Source of the DNA: Cephalopachus bancanus
Taxonomy: Eukaryota; Chordata; Mammalia; Primates; Tarsiidae
DNA: 64,000 bases
Assembly (NCBI GenBank): GCA_027257055.1
Contig: JAPVLO010000322.1
Coordinates: 1,612,001-1,676,000 of the forward strand
Reading direction: 5' to 3'
Shown piece by piece: positions 23,500 through 34,509 of this stretch. Position 1 is the stretch's first letter. Every line of letters begins with the position of its first letter. The translations under genes and the position numbers were made by a program. The notes below the pieces were generated by a model. It ran no database searches. It was not told where the DNA came from and saw only the letters and a list, made by a program, of their open reading frames with translations.

Positions 23500-24150
23500 A
23501 CTCCAAAATAAATCCTGCCATACCACATCTCTCCTTGTCCTCCCTCATCCTAGCTACACAATTGCGATGACCCCTGTCTCCCTGCCTCCACACTTGACCT
23601 CATGCAACCAATCCACTCTCAACACAGCAGCTAGAGTGAACCTTCTAAACTTCTCATCACCTTCAGAGTAAAATCTGAACTCTCTACCATGGCTTACAAG
23701 GTCCAATATACTATGGCCTTTCCCTGCCTCTTGAAATGCATTTCTGCTGGTCTGCACCCCAGATATTAATATAACAGTATTTTTTCTGTTCCTTGAACCT
23801 AGCCAAGGTTTTTCCCACCTCAAGGTCTCCTCACACATCTTTGACTGACTGCTGCTTCTTGTCATCTGTGCCTTAGGTCAAATGACACCTCCTCAGAGAG
23901 CCCTTCCTGACACTCAATCTAGAGGAGTTCACCTCTGGTCACTTTCACTCACATCATCCAATCTTATTTTCTTCAGGACAAACATGATCTAAAATCATCA
24001 TATGTAAGTATGTTTTCTTATCTGTTGAAGGTCTTCACCTAGGAAGAATCTGATCCCATGAGAACTGAGCCAATGTCTGTCTTGTTCAGTACTGTTTCCC
24101 CCAGTGAGTGGCACACAGTGATATGCAATAAATAGTTGTTAAATTAATTA
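23500..24150 (+). mobile_element. L2 LINE 3' end, long copy
   Basis: About 650 bp in L2 order: 'agctagagtgaaccttctaa', 'accttcagagtaaaatctga', 'ggcttacaaggtccaatata', 'tcaaatgacacctcctcaga', 'gagcccttcctgacactcaa', ending 'tgcaataaatagttgttaaa'. The minus-strand frame of 103 codons lies wholly inside it and is a shadow. Confidence 0.9.
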
Positions 24151-25330
24151 ATTACCCAGATGAGAGATGATAGGGGCATAAACTAAGACAGTTGAATCAG
24201 AGTGAACCAGAGAGAATAAATGTGAGAATTCTTTAAGAACGAGAATCAACAGGCCCAATTCTAAAGAGCAGATGAGCCAGCAGAAGCCTCGGGCTTGAAA
24301 AGCTTGGTGGGTGGTGAAATAACTCATCAATCTTGGTAATTTATGACAAGGGGACAATAATGAATTCCATGGTGGAAAGTTGATTTCAAAATACCTGAGG
24401 GACTTCCAGGTGATGTCCAGTTGCATACATATTTAGGAGCTCAGGAGACAGATTTAGACTGCCAGTTGAGATTCACAGCAGAATGAGTGGTAGATAACTG
24501 GAGCTGTGGCTTGACCCTAAGTGCCATTAAAGGGGGGCTTCAAATGTAACCCAAGGCAACCCAAAATGTAACCAGACCAAAAAAGGGATCCTGAGAAGGC
24601 ATGTCTGGAGAGGGAGAAGGACGGGGGGAGTGTTGCTAAGGAGCAAACTTTTCAAGGAAAAGAGTTTGGTCAACAGAGAGCCTGAAGGCCCAACTGGGAA
24701 GTACTGCCTTTGCAATCTGGGGACCACTGACGGGCCTCCTTAGATCAGTCTCAGCGACGGGATCTAGGTGGACACCAAATAGAGAAGGACGTGGACACGA
24801 TGATGAAACAGAAACATATTCAATCAATCTGTGTTAGAACAGAAGGACCTTCTGTGAATGTAAGGTCAAAGATATGGGAATAGTCAGAATGGACAAGGAA
24901 TCAAAGAATGTTTTTTTTCCCCTCTAATTGAAAAAAAACTGGTATGTATGTGGCCCAAGTCTTTGATTGCATGTCAATCTATAACATGTTTTACTTCTTT
25001 CCCAAAGGACTGCTAATGACCATGCATTTAAATCACTAAATGCAGTGTGTTCTAGGTACATAGCAATGTTTATGGTATGAATGGTTATTAAAACTGCCCC
25101 CAAAAAGGAACCCTTGAGCCAGGTACCAAATTCCTCCATCAACTTGAGAGAGTACAAGAAGAAATGACTGTGAGAAAGATATGTAATGAGTGATGTAGGA
25201 GATAATATGACCTTCAAAGTCTTGGTGGGCTGGGGGATAGGGGTGATGCAGGGATCTGCTTTAAAGGTCTTTGAATTCCCCTGCATGGCTCTGAAAAAGA
25301 GAAGCTGAACAGAACAATGTAATAGTAACA
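24150..25330. other. Unassigned intergenic DNA
   Basis: No recognised repeat or exon. The 135-codon minus frame at 24,924-25,331 has hydrophobic stretches but no start context, splice sites or family match that I can see. Confidence 0.3.
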
Positions 25331-25445
25331 ACAGAAAGACACAGCCCTGGAATCCTTATCTGGATTCGACTTCCAGCAACCACCAACAATGTGACTGCTC
25401 TTTGGGCCTCAGTTTCCCCACTGTACATTGGAAACTTTGACCTAG
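25325..25445 (+). repeat. MIR SINE fragment
   Basis: 'ggaatccttatctggattcg' followed by 'gtgactgctctttgggcctc' and 'agtttccccactgtacattg' is the sense MIR core. Confidence 0.65.
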
Positions 25446-25479
25446 ACCATCTTTGAGAACCCGTCACTTTTGACACCAT

Positions 25480-25725
25480 ATGTGAAGCCAATCTGCCTGG
25501 ATTTATATCCCAGCTCTGCTGTTTTCTATCTATGTGAACTTGGGTGAATTACTTAACTTTTTTGTACCTCAGTTTCATTTTTAAAAACAGAGCTAACAAT
25601 CACCCTACCTCATAGTGTTGTAATGAAGATAAAATAATAATTAATGAATGTAACACCTTAGGATAGTCCTGGGTACCTAAAAGAGCACTACATAGGCTTT
25701 GGCTAATGCTATTAGTATAGTAGCC
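25480..25725 (+). repeat. MIR SINE, nearly complete
   Basis: 'ctgcctggatttatatccca', 'gctctgctgttttctatcta', 'gaacttgggtgaattactta', 'tttgtacctcagtttcattt', 'ctcatagtgttgtaatgaag' and 'ggatagtcctgggtacctaa' give a full sense MIR. Confidence 0.85.
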
Positions 25726-25806
25726 ACTTGGTCCAAGAGACCCCCAAATTAGTGGGTAAAGCAGGCTGGCCTCATTTAGAAGGGCAAAAAAGAGAAAACT
25801 CTAGAA

Positions 25807-26028
25807 CAGAAGTGGGCAAACTTTTTCTACAAAGGACCACATCGTAGGTATTTTAGGTTTCGTAGACCCCTATGGTTTTGCTGCAACTATTCACCTCTGC
25901 TGTTGTAGTGAAAAATAGCCACAGACAATGTATAAACAAATGGGTGTATCTGTTTGCCAATAAAACTTTATTTATAAAGACAGGTGGTGGGCTAGATTTG
26001 GCTCACAGGCCATAGTTCGCAGACCTTG
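25807..26028 (+). mobile_element. hAT (Charlie-group) MITE, complete
   Basis: Begins CAGAAGTGGGCAAACTTTTT and ends ...GTTCGCAGACCTTG, which are imperfect terminal inverted repeats. Internal words 'tattttaggtttcgtagacc', 'ctgctgttgtagtgaaaaat' and 'aataaaactttatttataaa' are those of a common mammalian MITE. The 8-bp flanks CTCTAGAA (25,799) and TTCTAGAA (26,029) match at 7/8, as expected for a hAT TSD. Confidence 0.85.
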
Positions 26029-26089
26029 TTCTAGAACAAATATCCCTGGAAAGAAGGATGATGAGTTTTCCTCTCTGGTAAGTAGAGCT

Positions 26090-26650
26090 AAGAAATTCCA
26101 TGCATCCAGATCCAGGCCAGAGGTCTGACCACTCTGGCTGCAAACTCACTAAAAAAGAAAGCTCCCAACTCACAGAACAAGCAAATAATAAACGAGTTTT
26201 GAAAATAATTAAAATTGAAAATTGATTGTCTGAGCCAGAGCAGATTTATGCAAAAGGTCCCTACTCCACCGGGAGTGGAAGGAGGGCTTCTAAGCTCTGT
26301 GTTGAACAAGCTAAGCATTTTTTCAGATTATTCCCAGCATAATATGCCAAAGGGAATAGGCTCCATTTATTATTTCCTTAAAAAAATCAATGGGCTGAAA
26401 CATTCCCTCTAGACCTATAATATTTATTTCAATGTTCTGTCAATAAATATAACAAGGTTAGCTTTCTATCAGTTTAGTTGGAAGAATCATTTGAGGGAAG
26501 TTCTATTTGTTAAGCTCGATTACAGAAAGCAATCAATAGGGGAAAATTCTCCGGTCACTATAGGCAAGAAATATAGAGCTCAGAGGAGCCATCCCAGGAA
26601 GGAGATTGATGCCACTGCCCCATAATCCCTCCCTCCTTCTCCCAAAGGTA
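26090..26650. other. Unassigned AT-rich DNA
   Basis: No gene or named repeat is recognised. Confidence 0.3.
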
Positions 26651-26694
26651 GAAGATGTGGGTGCTACCTTGAGTTATGGAGTGTCAGGCTACAG

Positions 26695-26790
26695 CAGTCC
26701 CCGTCTGATGCTGACAGGGAAACTGAGGCTCAGAGAGAGAAAGGAAATTGTCCAGAGTCATAAAGCGGCAGAATCAGAACTAGATATTCT
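26695..26790 (-). repeat. MIR fragment, antisense, split by Alu
   Basis: 'agggaaactgaggctcagag', 'aattgtccagagtcataaag' and 'cggcagaatcagaactagat' form an antisense MIR that the Alu at 26,791-27,073 interrupts. Confidence 0.7.
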
Positions 26791-27073
26791 TTTTTTTTTT
26801 TTGAGTTGGAGTCTCACTCTGTCCCCAGACTGGAGTGCAGCGGCCGCTCCCGGCCACTGCAGCCTCGACCTGCTGGGCTCCGGCGATCCTTCCACCTCAG
26901 CCTTCCAAGTAGCCGGAATTACAGGCATACGCTACCACGCCCGGCTGATTTTTGATTTATTGTAGAGATGAGGTCTCGCTGCCCAGGCGGGTCTCGAACC
27001 CGCGGGCTCAGGCAATCCACTCACCTCAACCTCCCAAAGCGTGGGATTACAGGCTGAACCACCAAGCCCGGCT
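26791..27073 (-). mobile_element. Alu, derived tarsier-like subfamily, antisense
   Basis: Carries GCGGGTCTCGAACCCGCGGG (hairpin fully paired on the minus strand) and GCGGCCGCTCCCGGCCAC. The TSD AGAACTAGATATTCT at 26,776-26,790 and 27,074-27,088 is a perfect 15 bp. This is among the youngest insertions in the window. Confidence 0.96.
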
Positions 27074-27089
27074 AGAACTAGATATTCTA

Positions 27090-27500
27090 TTCCAAGATTT
27101 CTCCCAGGTCTTGAGTTATTCAGTTGACTCAGGATACAAAGGCCCCTGGAAAAGAAATGTTTTTCTCTTTCATTTAAATTGAGCTTGGTTGGATAGGACT
27201 TTTCAAAAGATTGATCTGGGTAGGATGACCTCAGAAGGGTGTTTTTAAAATGCCTTTCTGTGAGTTGGGGATCCCCAGGACCTGAAGATTTAGGGGAGAT
27301 GTTCCACCATTTTGCCCTCACCCTCCAATGTGAACACATGCTCGTGCACACACACGGGCACACACACACAGGGGCACACATGCCCCCTGGCTGTGTTGGC
27401 AGGTGTCTCCTATCTCCTAGAACTTGAATCTCACCTTTTTGCATTGTTGTTGGACTTGGCTAGATAACTTACTCAATTTTACCTAAGCCTTCCATGAGAT
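27090..27500. other. Intergenic DNA with CA-rich tract
   Basis: A broken CA repeat lies at about 27,338-27,380 ('cacacacacgggcacacaca'). The minus-strand 170-codon frame at 26,932-27,444 crosses from unique DNA into the Alu and is not supported. Confidence 0.45.
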
Positions 27501-27700
27501 GAGTCACAGGAAATAGGGATTTGGGATCAGAAGACTTGACCAGTCAGCTCAGTTGCCCCATATTCTTGGCTGAGAAAAGTCATTTTCACCTCTCCAAGCT
27601 TCCTTTTTCCATCTATAAAATGCAAATAATAATAATGACACAGTTTCATAGGTTAGGAATATAAGGAGCACATGATATTTCTTGAAAGATAAAAATAATT
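27500..27700 (+). repeat. MIR SINE fragment
   Basis: 'tcatcttcacctctcc'-like text ('gtcattttcacctctccaag'), then 'ccatctataaaatgcaaata' and 'gacacagtttcataggttag', follow the sense MIR 3' half. Confidence 0.6.
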
Positions 27701-27719
27701 ATTAGTATTATTGATCATT

Positions 27720-27985
27720 GAATTATTAATAGCATTTATTGAATGCCTTCTGTGTGCCAAACATTGAACATGTTTTATACTTTATCACATTTAGTTCTCA
27801 CAACAGCACTATGAGGTAGATGATACTAATATCTCCATTTTACAAACATAAAAAATAAGGCTTGGAAGTTAAATAACTTGTCCGAAGGCCACAAAGCTAG
27901 GAGACAGGGGAGTGAAGATTTGAACCCAAGTTTTCTAACTCCAAAGCCTATACTTATAATCTCTGCAATCAGAAAGATTACAGTA
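27720..27985 (-). repeat. MIR SINE, antisense, nearly complete
   Basis: 'gcatttattgaatgccttct', 'acatttagttctcacaacag', 'cactatgaggtagatgatac', 'ggccacaaagctaggagaca' and 'atttgaacccaagttttcta' run in full reverse MIR order. Confidence 0.88.
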
Positions 27986-27989
27986 GTAT

Positions 27990-29235
27990 CCTGATCTGGA
28001 AGGAGGGAGTTGCCTTCCTCAAGCCACACATATCCCCTAATCTACCCGACTCAGAAAAGTTGGAGCTCAGCACGCTGTGTGTCTTCATCTCCCACCTCTG
28101 AGTCCTCATGGCCTTGACTATCCAAAGGAGTCATCAACAAGTCAAGTATAGCATGGAGACTATCCAAAGACATGCTTCATCAGTAAAAGGTCTTGAACTT
28201 TAGCTAACTCAATCCCTCACCTAGAGACTAAATCATCCCAAACAGAAAGGAACAATGGGGGGAAATTAGGTGAAGAATTTTATAAATATGGTTGGATAAT
28301 TATTTATTGAGTTTCTACCATGCTAGGCGTTATGTTAAACACTATAAATATAAATATATTCAATGACCTATTGAACATTACTCCCTGGATGCTGTTCCTC
28401 GGTGTCTCCAAAATTGAATTCAATATCCCACCATCCAGTCATCCAAATCTGAATTCTAGAAGTCATCAGTATCTGCTCCACCTCCCATGAAATCCAGCAC
28501 ACATTTACTAAGTCCCTACTAAGACACAGGTGGTCAAGTACTAGGCCCTGGTCATTCTGAGACACCACTGTCACCATCTCTAGGTATTACATTTTGCAGG
28601 TCATGGGCAATCCAGGCTCTAGGGAGAGTGTTGGGCAGCCAAAATCATTCAGGAGATCTATGGACTAATAAACATCATAATCCAAACACATCCAGCTTGA
28701 CCAGGCCCTGATATCAATACAGTCTCTAATACCTGGGAGCCCCCAGCTGACTGACAGCAGGAAATCCAGTCTTTTGAAGAGTTTTCTTCCATTCTACTCC
28801 CTTGCACCTCTCCTACCAAGTGAGTATCTCTGGGAATCTTAAGGGCTGCCTCATGTTTCCATAAATCAGTCCTGACCCTCCCTTACTACAGTGAAAATCA
28901 ACTAAACACCACAGTCTTGGTGCCTAAGAGTTTTGCAGAGGTGCCACTCTGGGCAACTCAAACAGCTAGAACTCCGAATCTTTCCTCTACTGAAGAGAGA
29001 AAAGTCTCTCTCTGTTAGGCTAAGCTAGAGAAGTCCCACTGCATTATGTTACTTCAATAATCAATTATAAAGCTCTTCGATTTGCACATACAGTCCTTTC
29101 CTCCCAGAAAACAGCTGCCAGTAAGAACTGTAAGCAGAGCTTGTCCTAGAGCCACTGACCAGCCTTAGAGGAGACAAGGAATGCACAAACATGTGTGCAC
29201 GCGCTAAGGCACAACTTTAAACAAACTGATTTGAA
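27990..29235. other. Unassigned intergenic DNA, weak old repeat traces
   Basis: 'tatttattgagtttctacca' and 'tgctaggcgttatgttaaac' near 28,300 look MIR- or L2-like. The stretch near 28,400-28,520 has L2-like wording. Nothing is gene-like. Confidence 0.35.
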
Positions 29236-29239
29236 ATGG

Positions 29240-29545
29240 ATAAAGGGAATTCTTGTCCTACTGATTCTGCTCCCTAACTATCTTGAGTCTGTCTACTTCT
29301 CTGTTCATCTCTGCCATCACCATCATACAAGTCCAAACCATCACCATCTCTTGTCCTGACTATTATAATTGCCTCCTAACAGAACTCCCTAAGTCCACTC
29401 CAGACCCTCCAATCTACTCTCCATGCAGCCACCAGAGTCATCTCTTAAAAATGCAAATCTGATTATGTACCACTTTTGCTTAAAACCCTTCAATGAGTTC
29501 CATTGCCCTTAGGACAAAATGTAAAACTTTCCTGTCTTACTGTGT
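29240..29545 (+). mobile_element. L2 LINE fragment
   Basis: 'accatcaccatctcttgtcc', 'tgactattataattgcctcc', 'agccaccagagtcatctctt' and 'tgcttaaaacccttcaatga' are sense L2 3'-region words in order. Confidence 0.75.
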
Positions 29546-29675
29546 TCTCTCAAAAGCAGAACTGGGCTTGAGTGCAGAAGACAGTTCCCAAGAAGCATAA
29601 GTAAAGTAGGGAATGTGGAAGCATCACTTTCCTCAAGCTACCTCTTTAATGGAGTTTGCTTATTTGTATGTTTGT

Positions 29676-29958
29676 TTGTTTGTTTGTTTTGAGTCAGGAT
29701 CTCACTCTGTTGCCCAGGTACAATCACGGTGCCTCACTGCCTCAACCTTCTGGGCTCAGGCGATCTTTCCACCTCAACTTCCCAAATAGCTGGGACTACA
29801 GACATGCACCACCATACCTGACTAATTTTTGACTCTTTGTAGAGATGAAGTCTCTCTATGTTGCCTAGGTCAGTCTCTAACTCCTGGGCTCAAGTGATCC
29901 TTCTGCCTCAGCCTCCCAAAGTACTAGGATTACAGGTGTGAGCCACTGTACTCTGCCT
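29676..29958 (-). mobile_element. Alu, older AluJ-like, antisense
   Basis: A (TTTG)n tail at 29,658-29,680, then 'gagtcaggatctcactctgt', 'agctgggactacagacatgc' and '...gtgagccactgtactctgc'. It lacks the derived hairpin changes. It is inserted at the 3' boundary of the ERVL-like pol remnant. Confidence 0.88.
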
Positions 29959-29959
29959 T

Positions 29960-30440
29960 AACTGAGTTTTTAAGGGACCATTACAAAATTCTATCAGGGC
30001 ATCAGCTTCCTGGAGACTTGAAATATAATAGGACCAGTGTATTCCAATGCCATGTGTCCACTGTCATACCTTCTTTGCTTTAAAGTGGAAGATCTTGATC
30101 TAAGGAGATACGATGTGGGAGTCTATGTCACTAAATCAAACATTCTGTAAGTACCTAGACAGTGGTGCTGGCATAAAAACCACAGACAGAGAAGACAAAC
30201 CCACATCCAGAGTATTTGTCAATCTCAGTAAGGACAAATTGCTGCCCCTTTCAGAGGCAGTGGCCACCAAATGGCTGGACATTCTCTACAGAGATCAGTA
30301 TCATACTGAGAGTTCAGCATTGATCTCTGCTGCTGACAGATCATACATTTAGAGGCTACATTTGCTAGATTCACCTTGGTGAAAGGCAGCCCATGTTGTT
30401 GAGCCAATGCAGAATCTTCACCTCTGCTACCATGCATAGG
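29960..30440 (-). pseudogene. ERVL-type pol remnant: integrase part, decayed
   Basis: Reading the minus strand from 30,437 there is an open stretch of 70 codons. It carries a C-x2-C followed by a QQQR run (CMICQQQRSML), the second half of an integrase HHCC zinc site. A frameshift follows near 30,230. After it comes EIDKYSGCGF, holding the expected first catalytic Asp position. Further on HGIGIHWSYY and ALIEFCNG are seen, the latter at the expected catalytic Glu position, separated by stops. An old endogenous retrovirus of the ERVL group is the best fit. It is non-functional: several stops and at least one frameshift lie within 480 bp. Confidence 0.7.
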
Positions 30441-30444
30441 ACAG

Positions 30445-30914
30445 CTGAGGACTAGCTAACATCTGATGGACAAGTCTATTTGTCCCCTGATTGTCTAATG
30501 CCTTTTCTACACTGGATGCTTTCTAGTGAGCATTAATGTGAGACACAAAAATATGAAAATTCTATGTCCATTACTGGAGGATCATCCACACCCCTTAGCC
30601 CCAGACTCCTTTTCTCTGATCTTTTAGTCTTGATTCTTACAGGCCCCTCACCAATTAGTCAAGAAATTTACCATTGCCCAATACTTTATGTATAGACTCA
30701 CCTCAAATCACTTCTTCCTCCATTAAAAGTCGATGACCTAACCATATTGTTTGAAGATTTCCTCTCAACACTGTCCTTCAGGGTCACCAATATATTGAAC
30801 TGACCAATCTGTGAACCAGCTCTGGATTCTTCCTCCTCCATCAGCTGGGAATCTCCTGACAAGGGGATAGATATGAGCTAAGAAGAAAACATTGGTTCAA
30901 CAAAGATAGGCAAT
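30445..30914 (-). mobile_element. ERVL-type internal sequence, degraded (RNase H/linker zone)
   Basis: Lies between the reverse-transcriptase-like and integrase-like segments of the same minus-strand element, so by position it should be the RNase H/linker part. I see no clear catalytic motif of my own here. Confidence 0.4.
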
Positions 30915-30927
30915 AAATCACCTATGC

Positions 30928-31210
30928 GCCGGGCTCGGTGGCTCAACCTGTAATCCCGCGCCTTTGGGAGGCTGAGGTGAGTGGATTGCCTGAGCCCACG
31001 GGTTCGAAACCCGCCTGGGCAGCAAGACCTCATCTCTACAATAAATCAAAAAATCAGCCGGGCATGGTAGCACATGCCTGTAATTCTGGCTACTCCGAAG
31101 GCTGAGTCGGAAGGATCACCGGAGCCCAGTAGGCGAGGCTGCGGTGGCCCGGAGCGGCCACTGCACTCCAGTCTGGGAGACAGAGTGAGACTCCAACTAA
31201 AAAAAAAAAA
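30928..31210 (+). mobile_element. Alu, derived tarsier-like subfamily
   Basis: GCGCCGGGCTCGGTGGCTCA start, 'cacgggttcgaaacccgcc' hairpin, GTGGCCCGGAGCGGCCAC right arm. TSD AAATCACCTATGC at 30,915-30,927 and 31,208-31,220 is exact. It is inserted into the ERVL remnant. Confidence 0.95.
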
Positions 31211-31330
31211 TCACCTATGCACCTACTTACCTGAACCTCTGAACCTGTTCACATCCGACTCAAATGTACCATTTCCTCCATACAATAAATTGCTGATGTA
31301 GCTAGTCAACCTTATGACTTAGATATGTTT

Positions 31331-31624
31331 TGTTTTGTTTTGTTTTTTCAGTTGAAGTCTCACTCTGTCGCCCTGACTGGAGTGCAGTGGCCGCTCCCGG
31401 CCACCACAGCCTCGACCTGCTGGGCTCCAGCGATCCTTCCGCTCAGCCTTCCAAGTAGCTGGAACTACAGGCATGCGCTACCATGCCCGGTTAATTTTTT
31501 TATTCATTGTAGAGATGAGGTCTCACCAAGTTGCCAGGCGGATCTCGAACCCATGGGCTCAGGCAATCCACTCACCTCAGCCTCCCAAAGCACGGAATTA
31601 CAGGCTGAGCCACCGAGCCCGGCT
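31331..31624 (-). mobile_element. Alu, derived type, antisense
   Basis: (TTTTG)n-modified tail, 'gttgaagtctcactctgtcg', GTGGCCGCTCCCGGCCAC. It ends CCGAGCCCGGCT with TSD AGATATGTT at 31,322-31,330 (approx.) and 31,625-31,633. Confidence 0.93.
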
Positions 31625-31629
31625 AGATA

Positions 31630-32700
31630 TGTTAATACTAAGGTCAGGGTGAGTGACTCTAGCCATACATCTAATGATTCTTGGTCAGGTGCTCAGTCTC
31701 TGCTAGGGCTCAGTAACATTCCAGAAGCTGGTTTGCAAGCATTGAGTAGTTCTCTGCTACAGAAGGCATTACCTTGCTCCATAACTCTAGGGATTTCCCC
31801 TGTGACTTTCCTAATATAACTGGTCAGACTCTACTATAGATACCTCTAACATTATTGGTTTACCAGCTCATGTGACCCAAGAAATCAGGAAGGTTGCCCT
31901 GCAGTCCAGGCTTGCTGCTGAACCCTCCTTTGATCTAGGACCCATTTAAAACTGGCAATCCCTTGGACCACTCAATAAATGGATTAGGACACTATTCCCA
32001 AATATGGTATCTGCTGCCTCAAAACTCCAAATAGACTCATCAAGCACTATGCCTCTTTCTTAGTGGTAGGTGATTCAAGGAGCAATACCTCTAAAAGCTT
32101 CATCAGTGCATTAACCACTCAGTATTTGTAAGGTTTATCTGCCACCTCTTGACATACATGTCTCTTAGGACATTCAAATACTTGCCACTTCCAGTTCATT
32201 AGGTTCTATGAAGATGATGCCATCAGTATAGTGGACCAGCATGATATTTTTGGAATGTCAAGACAATCAGAATCCCTTTAGACTATATTGTGACAAAAAG
32301 CAAGAAAATCAACATAGCCTTCAGGCAAGACAGCGGATATATATTGCTATCCTTCCTATGTGAATACAAACTGCTTCTAATCCTTTTTTCTGTTGTGAAT
32401 TGAAAAGATCAAATACTGTATATCAAGTGCTGGAGGCTATGTTGATCTGTTCTAGTAAAGATACCATATCCAGCATAGCAACTATAATGGGGACTACCAC
32501 TTGTTTTGGCAGTTCACTGTCATTATCTTTGACCAATCTGGATTTTTTAGGGGCCCCACCAATAAACTGAATGGTAATATGATGAAGAAAACCAACCTCT
32601 AAATATTTTAAGCCCTTGATGTCAACACTAATTTCCATAATGCTACCTCAGATACAGAATTGCTTCGGATTTAATATCTTGGCCAAGGAGTTAGAAAGCA
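31630..32700 (-). pseudogene. ERVL-type pol remnant: reverse transcriptase part, decayed
   Basis: On the minus strand, a stretch near 32,345-32,240 reads VLPEGYVDFLAFCHN, a reverse-transcriptase LPxG-type block. It is followed by a stop and a shift of frame. Then MLVHYTDGIIF appears near 32,250-32,215. That is the catalytic YxDD region with its second Asp replaced by Gly, so it would be inactive even without the stops. Upstream (32,638-32,423) a 71-codon open piece continues the same region. No functional product is possible. The toward-RNase H side (31,630-32,150) is more degraded. Confidence 0.7.
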
Positions 32701-32985
32701 TTTTTTTTTTTTGAGTTGGAGTCTCACTCTGTCACCCAGACTGGAGTGCAGTGGCCACTCCCGGCCACCGCAGCCTCCACCTGCTGGGCTCCGGCGATCC
32801 TTCCGCCTCAGCCTTCCAAGTAGCCAGAATTACAGGCATGTGCTACCTCGCCCGGCTGATTTTTTGATTTATTGTAGAGATGAGGTCTCGCTGCCCAGGC
32901 AGGTCTCAACCCCGTGGGCTCAAGCAATTCACTCACCTCAGCCTCCCAAAGGCACGAGATTACAGGCTGAGCCACCGAGCCCGGC
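32701..32985 (-). mobile_element. Alu, derived tarsier-like subfamily, antisense
   Basis: 'gagttggagtctcactctgt', GTGGCCACTCCCGGCCAC, and an end at ...CCGAGCCCGGC. TSD AGAAAGCATTTTT is seen at 32,693 (running into the T-rich tail) and 32,986-32,998. It splits the ERVL pol remnant. Confidence 0.95.
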
Positions 32986-32998
32986 AGAAAGCATTTTT

Positions 32999-34320
32999 AA
33001 ATACCCCAACTTGAGCTTCTCACCATAATGGTCAAGGAACCAATATGAACGTTTTGGCAACTACTAAATATAGCCACTCTAATTACATACTCAGAAATTA
33101 AGAAAATGAACAAAAAGTCAGCATATAGGGTCCATTGAACCCACTGTGAGACAGAGTTAAGCTCACCTGCCCTCAATATGTTCAGTTCTAACATGGGACT
33201 ATAGTAGCTTTGGGGTTCCCAGTCCAGATTACAACCAACAGCCTTCAAAAAATCTTATTGTTTCCTCTTTCCCTAATTATGGTTACTCTAATAAATAACT
33301 ATAGGTCCCTCTGGAGAAGGAGTGGGGAGGTGTTTATTGTATATACTTGAAGTGGCATTGCAGAGTCCTTCCACAAGGGGACTTGGTCTCCCCTTCAGTC
33401 AATGGACTGAGTCTAAAAAGTGACTCAGATCCAGAAAATGGGTGAATATTATTTTCTATCATGAAAACTGTTATTAGCTGTGATCTTTTTTGTCCACCTG
33501 TCCTTGATCTTTTTTGATTATACAAGGCAAGCAATGCCCGTATTGGCTGCCCATGTGCTATCTAAGCTTCCAGAAACATGGACTATGTTTCTAGAAACAT
33601 GAATTAGCTATCAACACAGATCCTTTGGGTCAAGACACCGAGCTTCCATCTGATTCTGCTGCTTGATGTGGTGAGCAAGTTCAGTTTTCCTCTGTCAGTT
33701 TCCTGCTGGCACCTGGCCTCTACTATTCTAAAATCCCATCATTCCCATTGTCATCAGGAAGTTCACTTTCATGGCAGCATCTCTTACCATTAACATTTAC
33801 CTACAGAATATAGCCACTATTAAACTCCTCATTTAGGTGTTGTGTACGCCTTACTAGTGCGTTCCTTATTGTTTTAGTGAAGAGTGTTCTCTGAATCCTT
33901 CTAGAAAACATAATCAGCAGGGTCTTAGTCTCACACCACATCTCTAAATCTTCTGATTCCTCCCTCCATAGTCTACCAGCAATTCTGGTATCTCAGTCTA
34001 ATTTACTGCAGGTCCAAGCTTCACGGAGACATCTCAGCAGCATCTTAGCACTGGCTTGAGTGCTTTTACCAGACATTAAATCCTGACTCCCAGGAAAGTG
34101 TCCTGTATCAATAAACACTCCCTGATCTATACTTATATTTCTACCCCAAATCCACCCCACTCTGAAGCCTTGGGGATCCACCTCTACATATGTCCCCCTA
34201 GTTCCTACTGGTACATTTTGGCAGTTCTTGTAGTTCATTTGGTTAATAAGCTATTTCCTCCAGGAGCAGGGGCTGTAGTTCCCTATTCAAGCTATGCTGA
34301 GACCTGACCCAAGTTAGTTT
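32999..34320 (-). mobile_element. Probable ERVL-type internal sequence, 5' part
   Basis: By position and strand this should be the protease or early-RT part of the same provirus. Minus-strand open pieces of 60-83 codons occur (32,997-33,248; 33,334-33,534; 33,993-34,238). I see no aspartic-protease DTG-type motif that I would trust. The boundary with flanking DNA is unclear. Confidence 0.4.
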
Positions 34321-34344
34321 TTCTGCTTCTATGGTGACTTTGAG

Positions 34345-34505
34345 AGGCACATGTTAAAGATGGAAGAACCACAAAATGAGAGGAAACTGGGTCCCTAATT
34401 GTCACTTGGAAGAAAGCCACCACTTATCAGGACATCTATTTTGTAAACAAGAAATAAACTTTTATTCTGTTAAGATACTAAAATGTTAAAGATTCATCTG
34501 TCAAA
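34345..34505 (+). mobile_element. MLT1/MST-like LTR 3' fragment
   Basis: 'gaaactgggtccctaattgt', 'cacttggaagaaagccacca' and 'aagaaataaacttttattct', then 'gttaagatactaaaat', resemble a MaLR LTR 3' part in sense. Confidence 0.5.
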
Positions 34506-34509
34506 CAGC

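Noticed and set aside
24924..25331. 135-codon minus frame with hydrophobic stretches
   Set aside because: It has no family, no neighbouring exon and no convincing splice signals; length alone is not evidence in 64 kb.
26932..27444. 170-codon minus-strand frame
   Set aside because: It crosses from CA-rich unique DNA through a MIR junction into a young Alu with an exact TSD.
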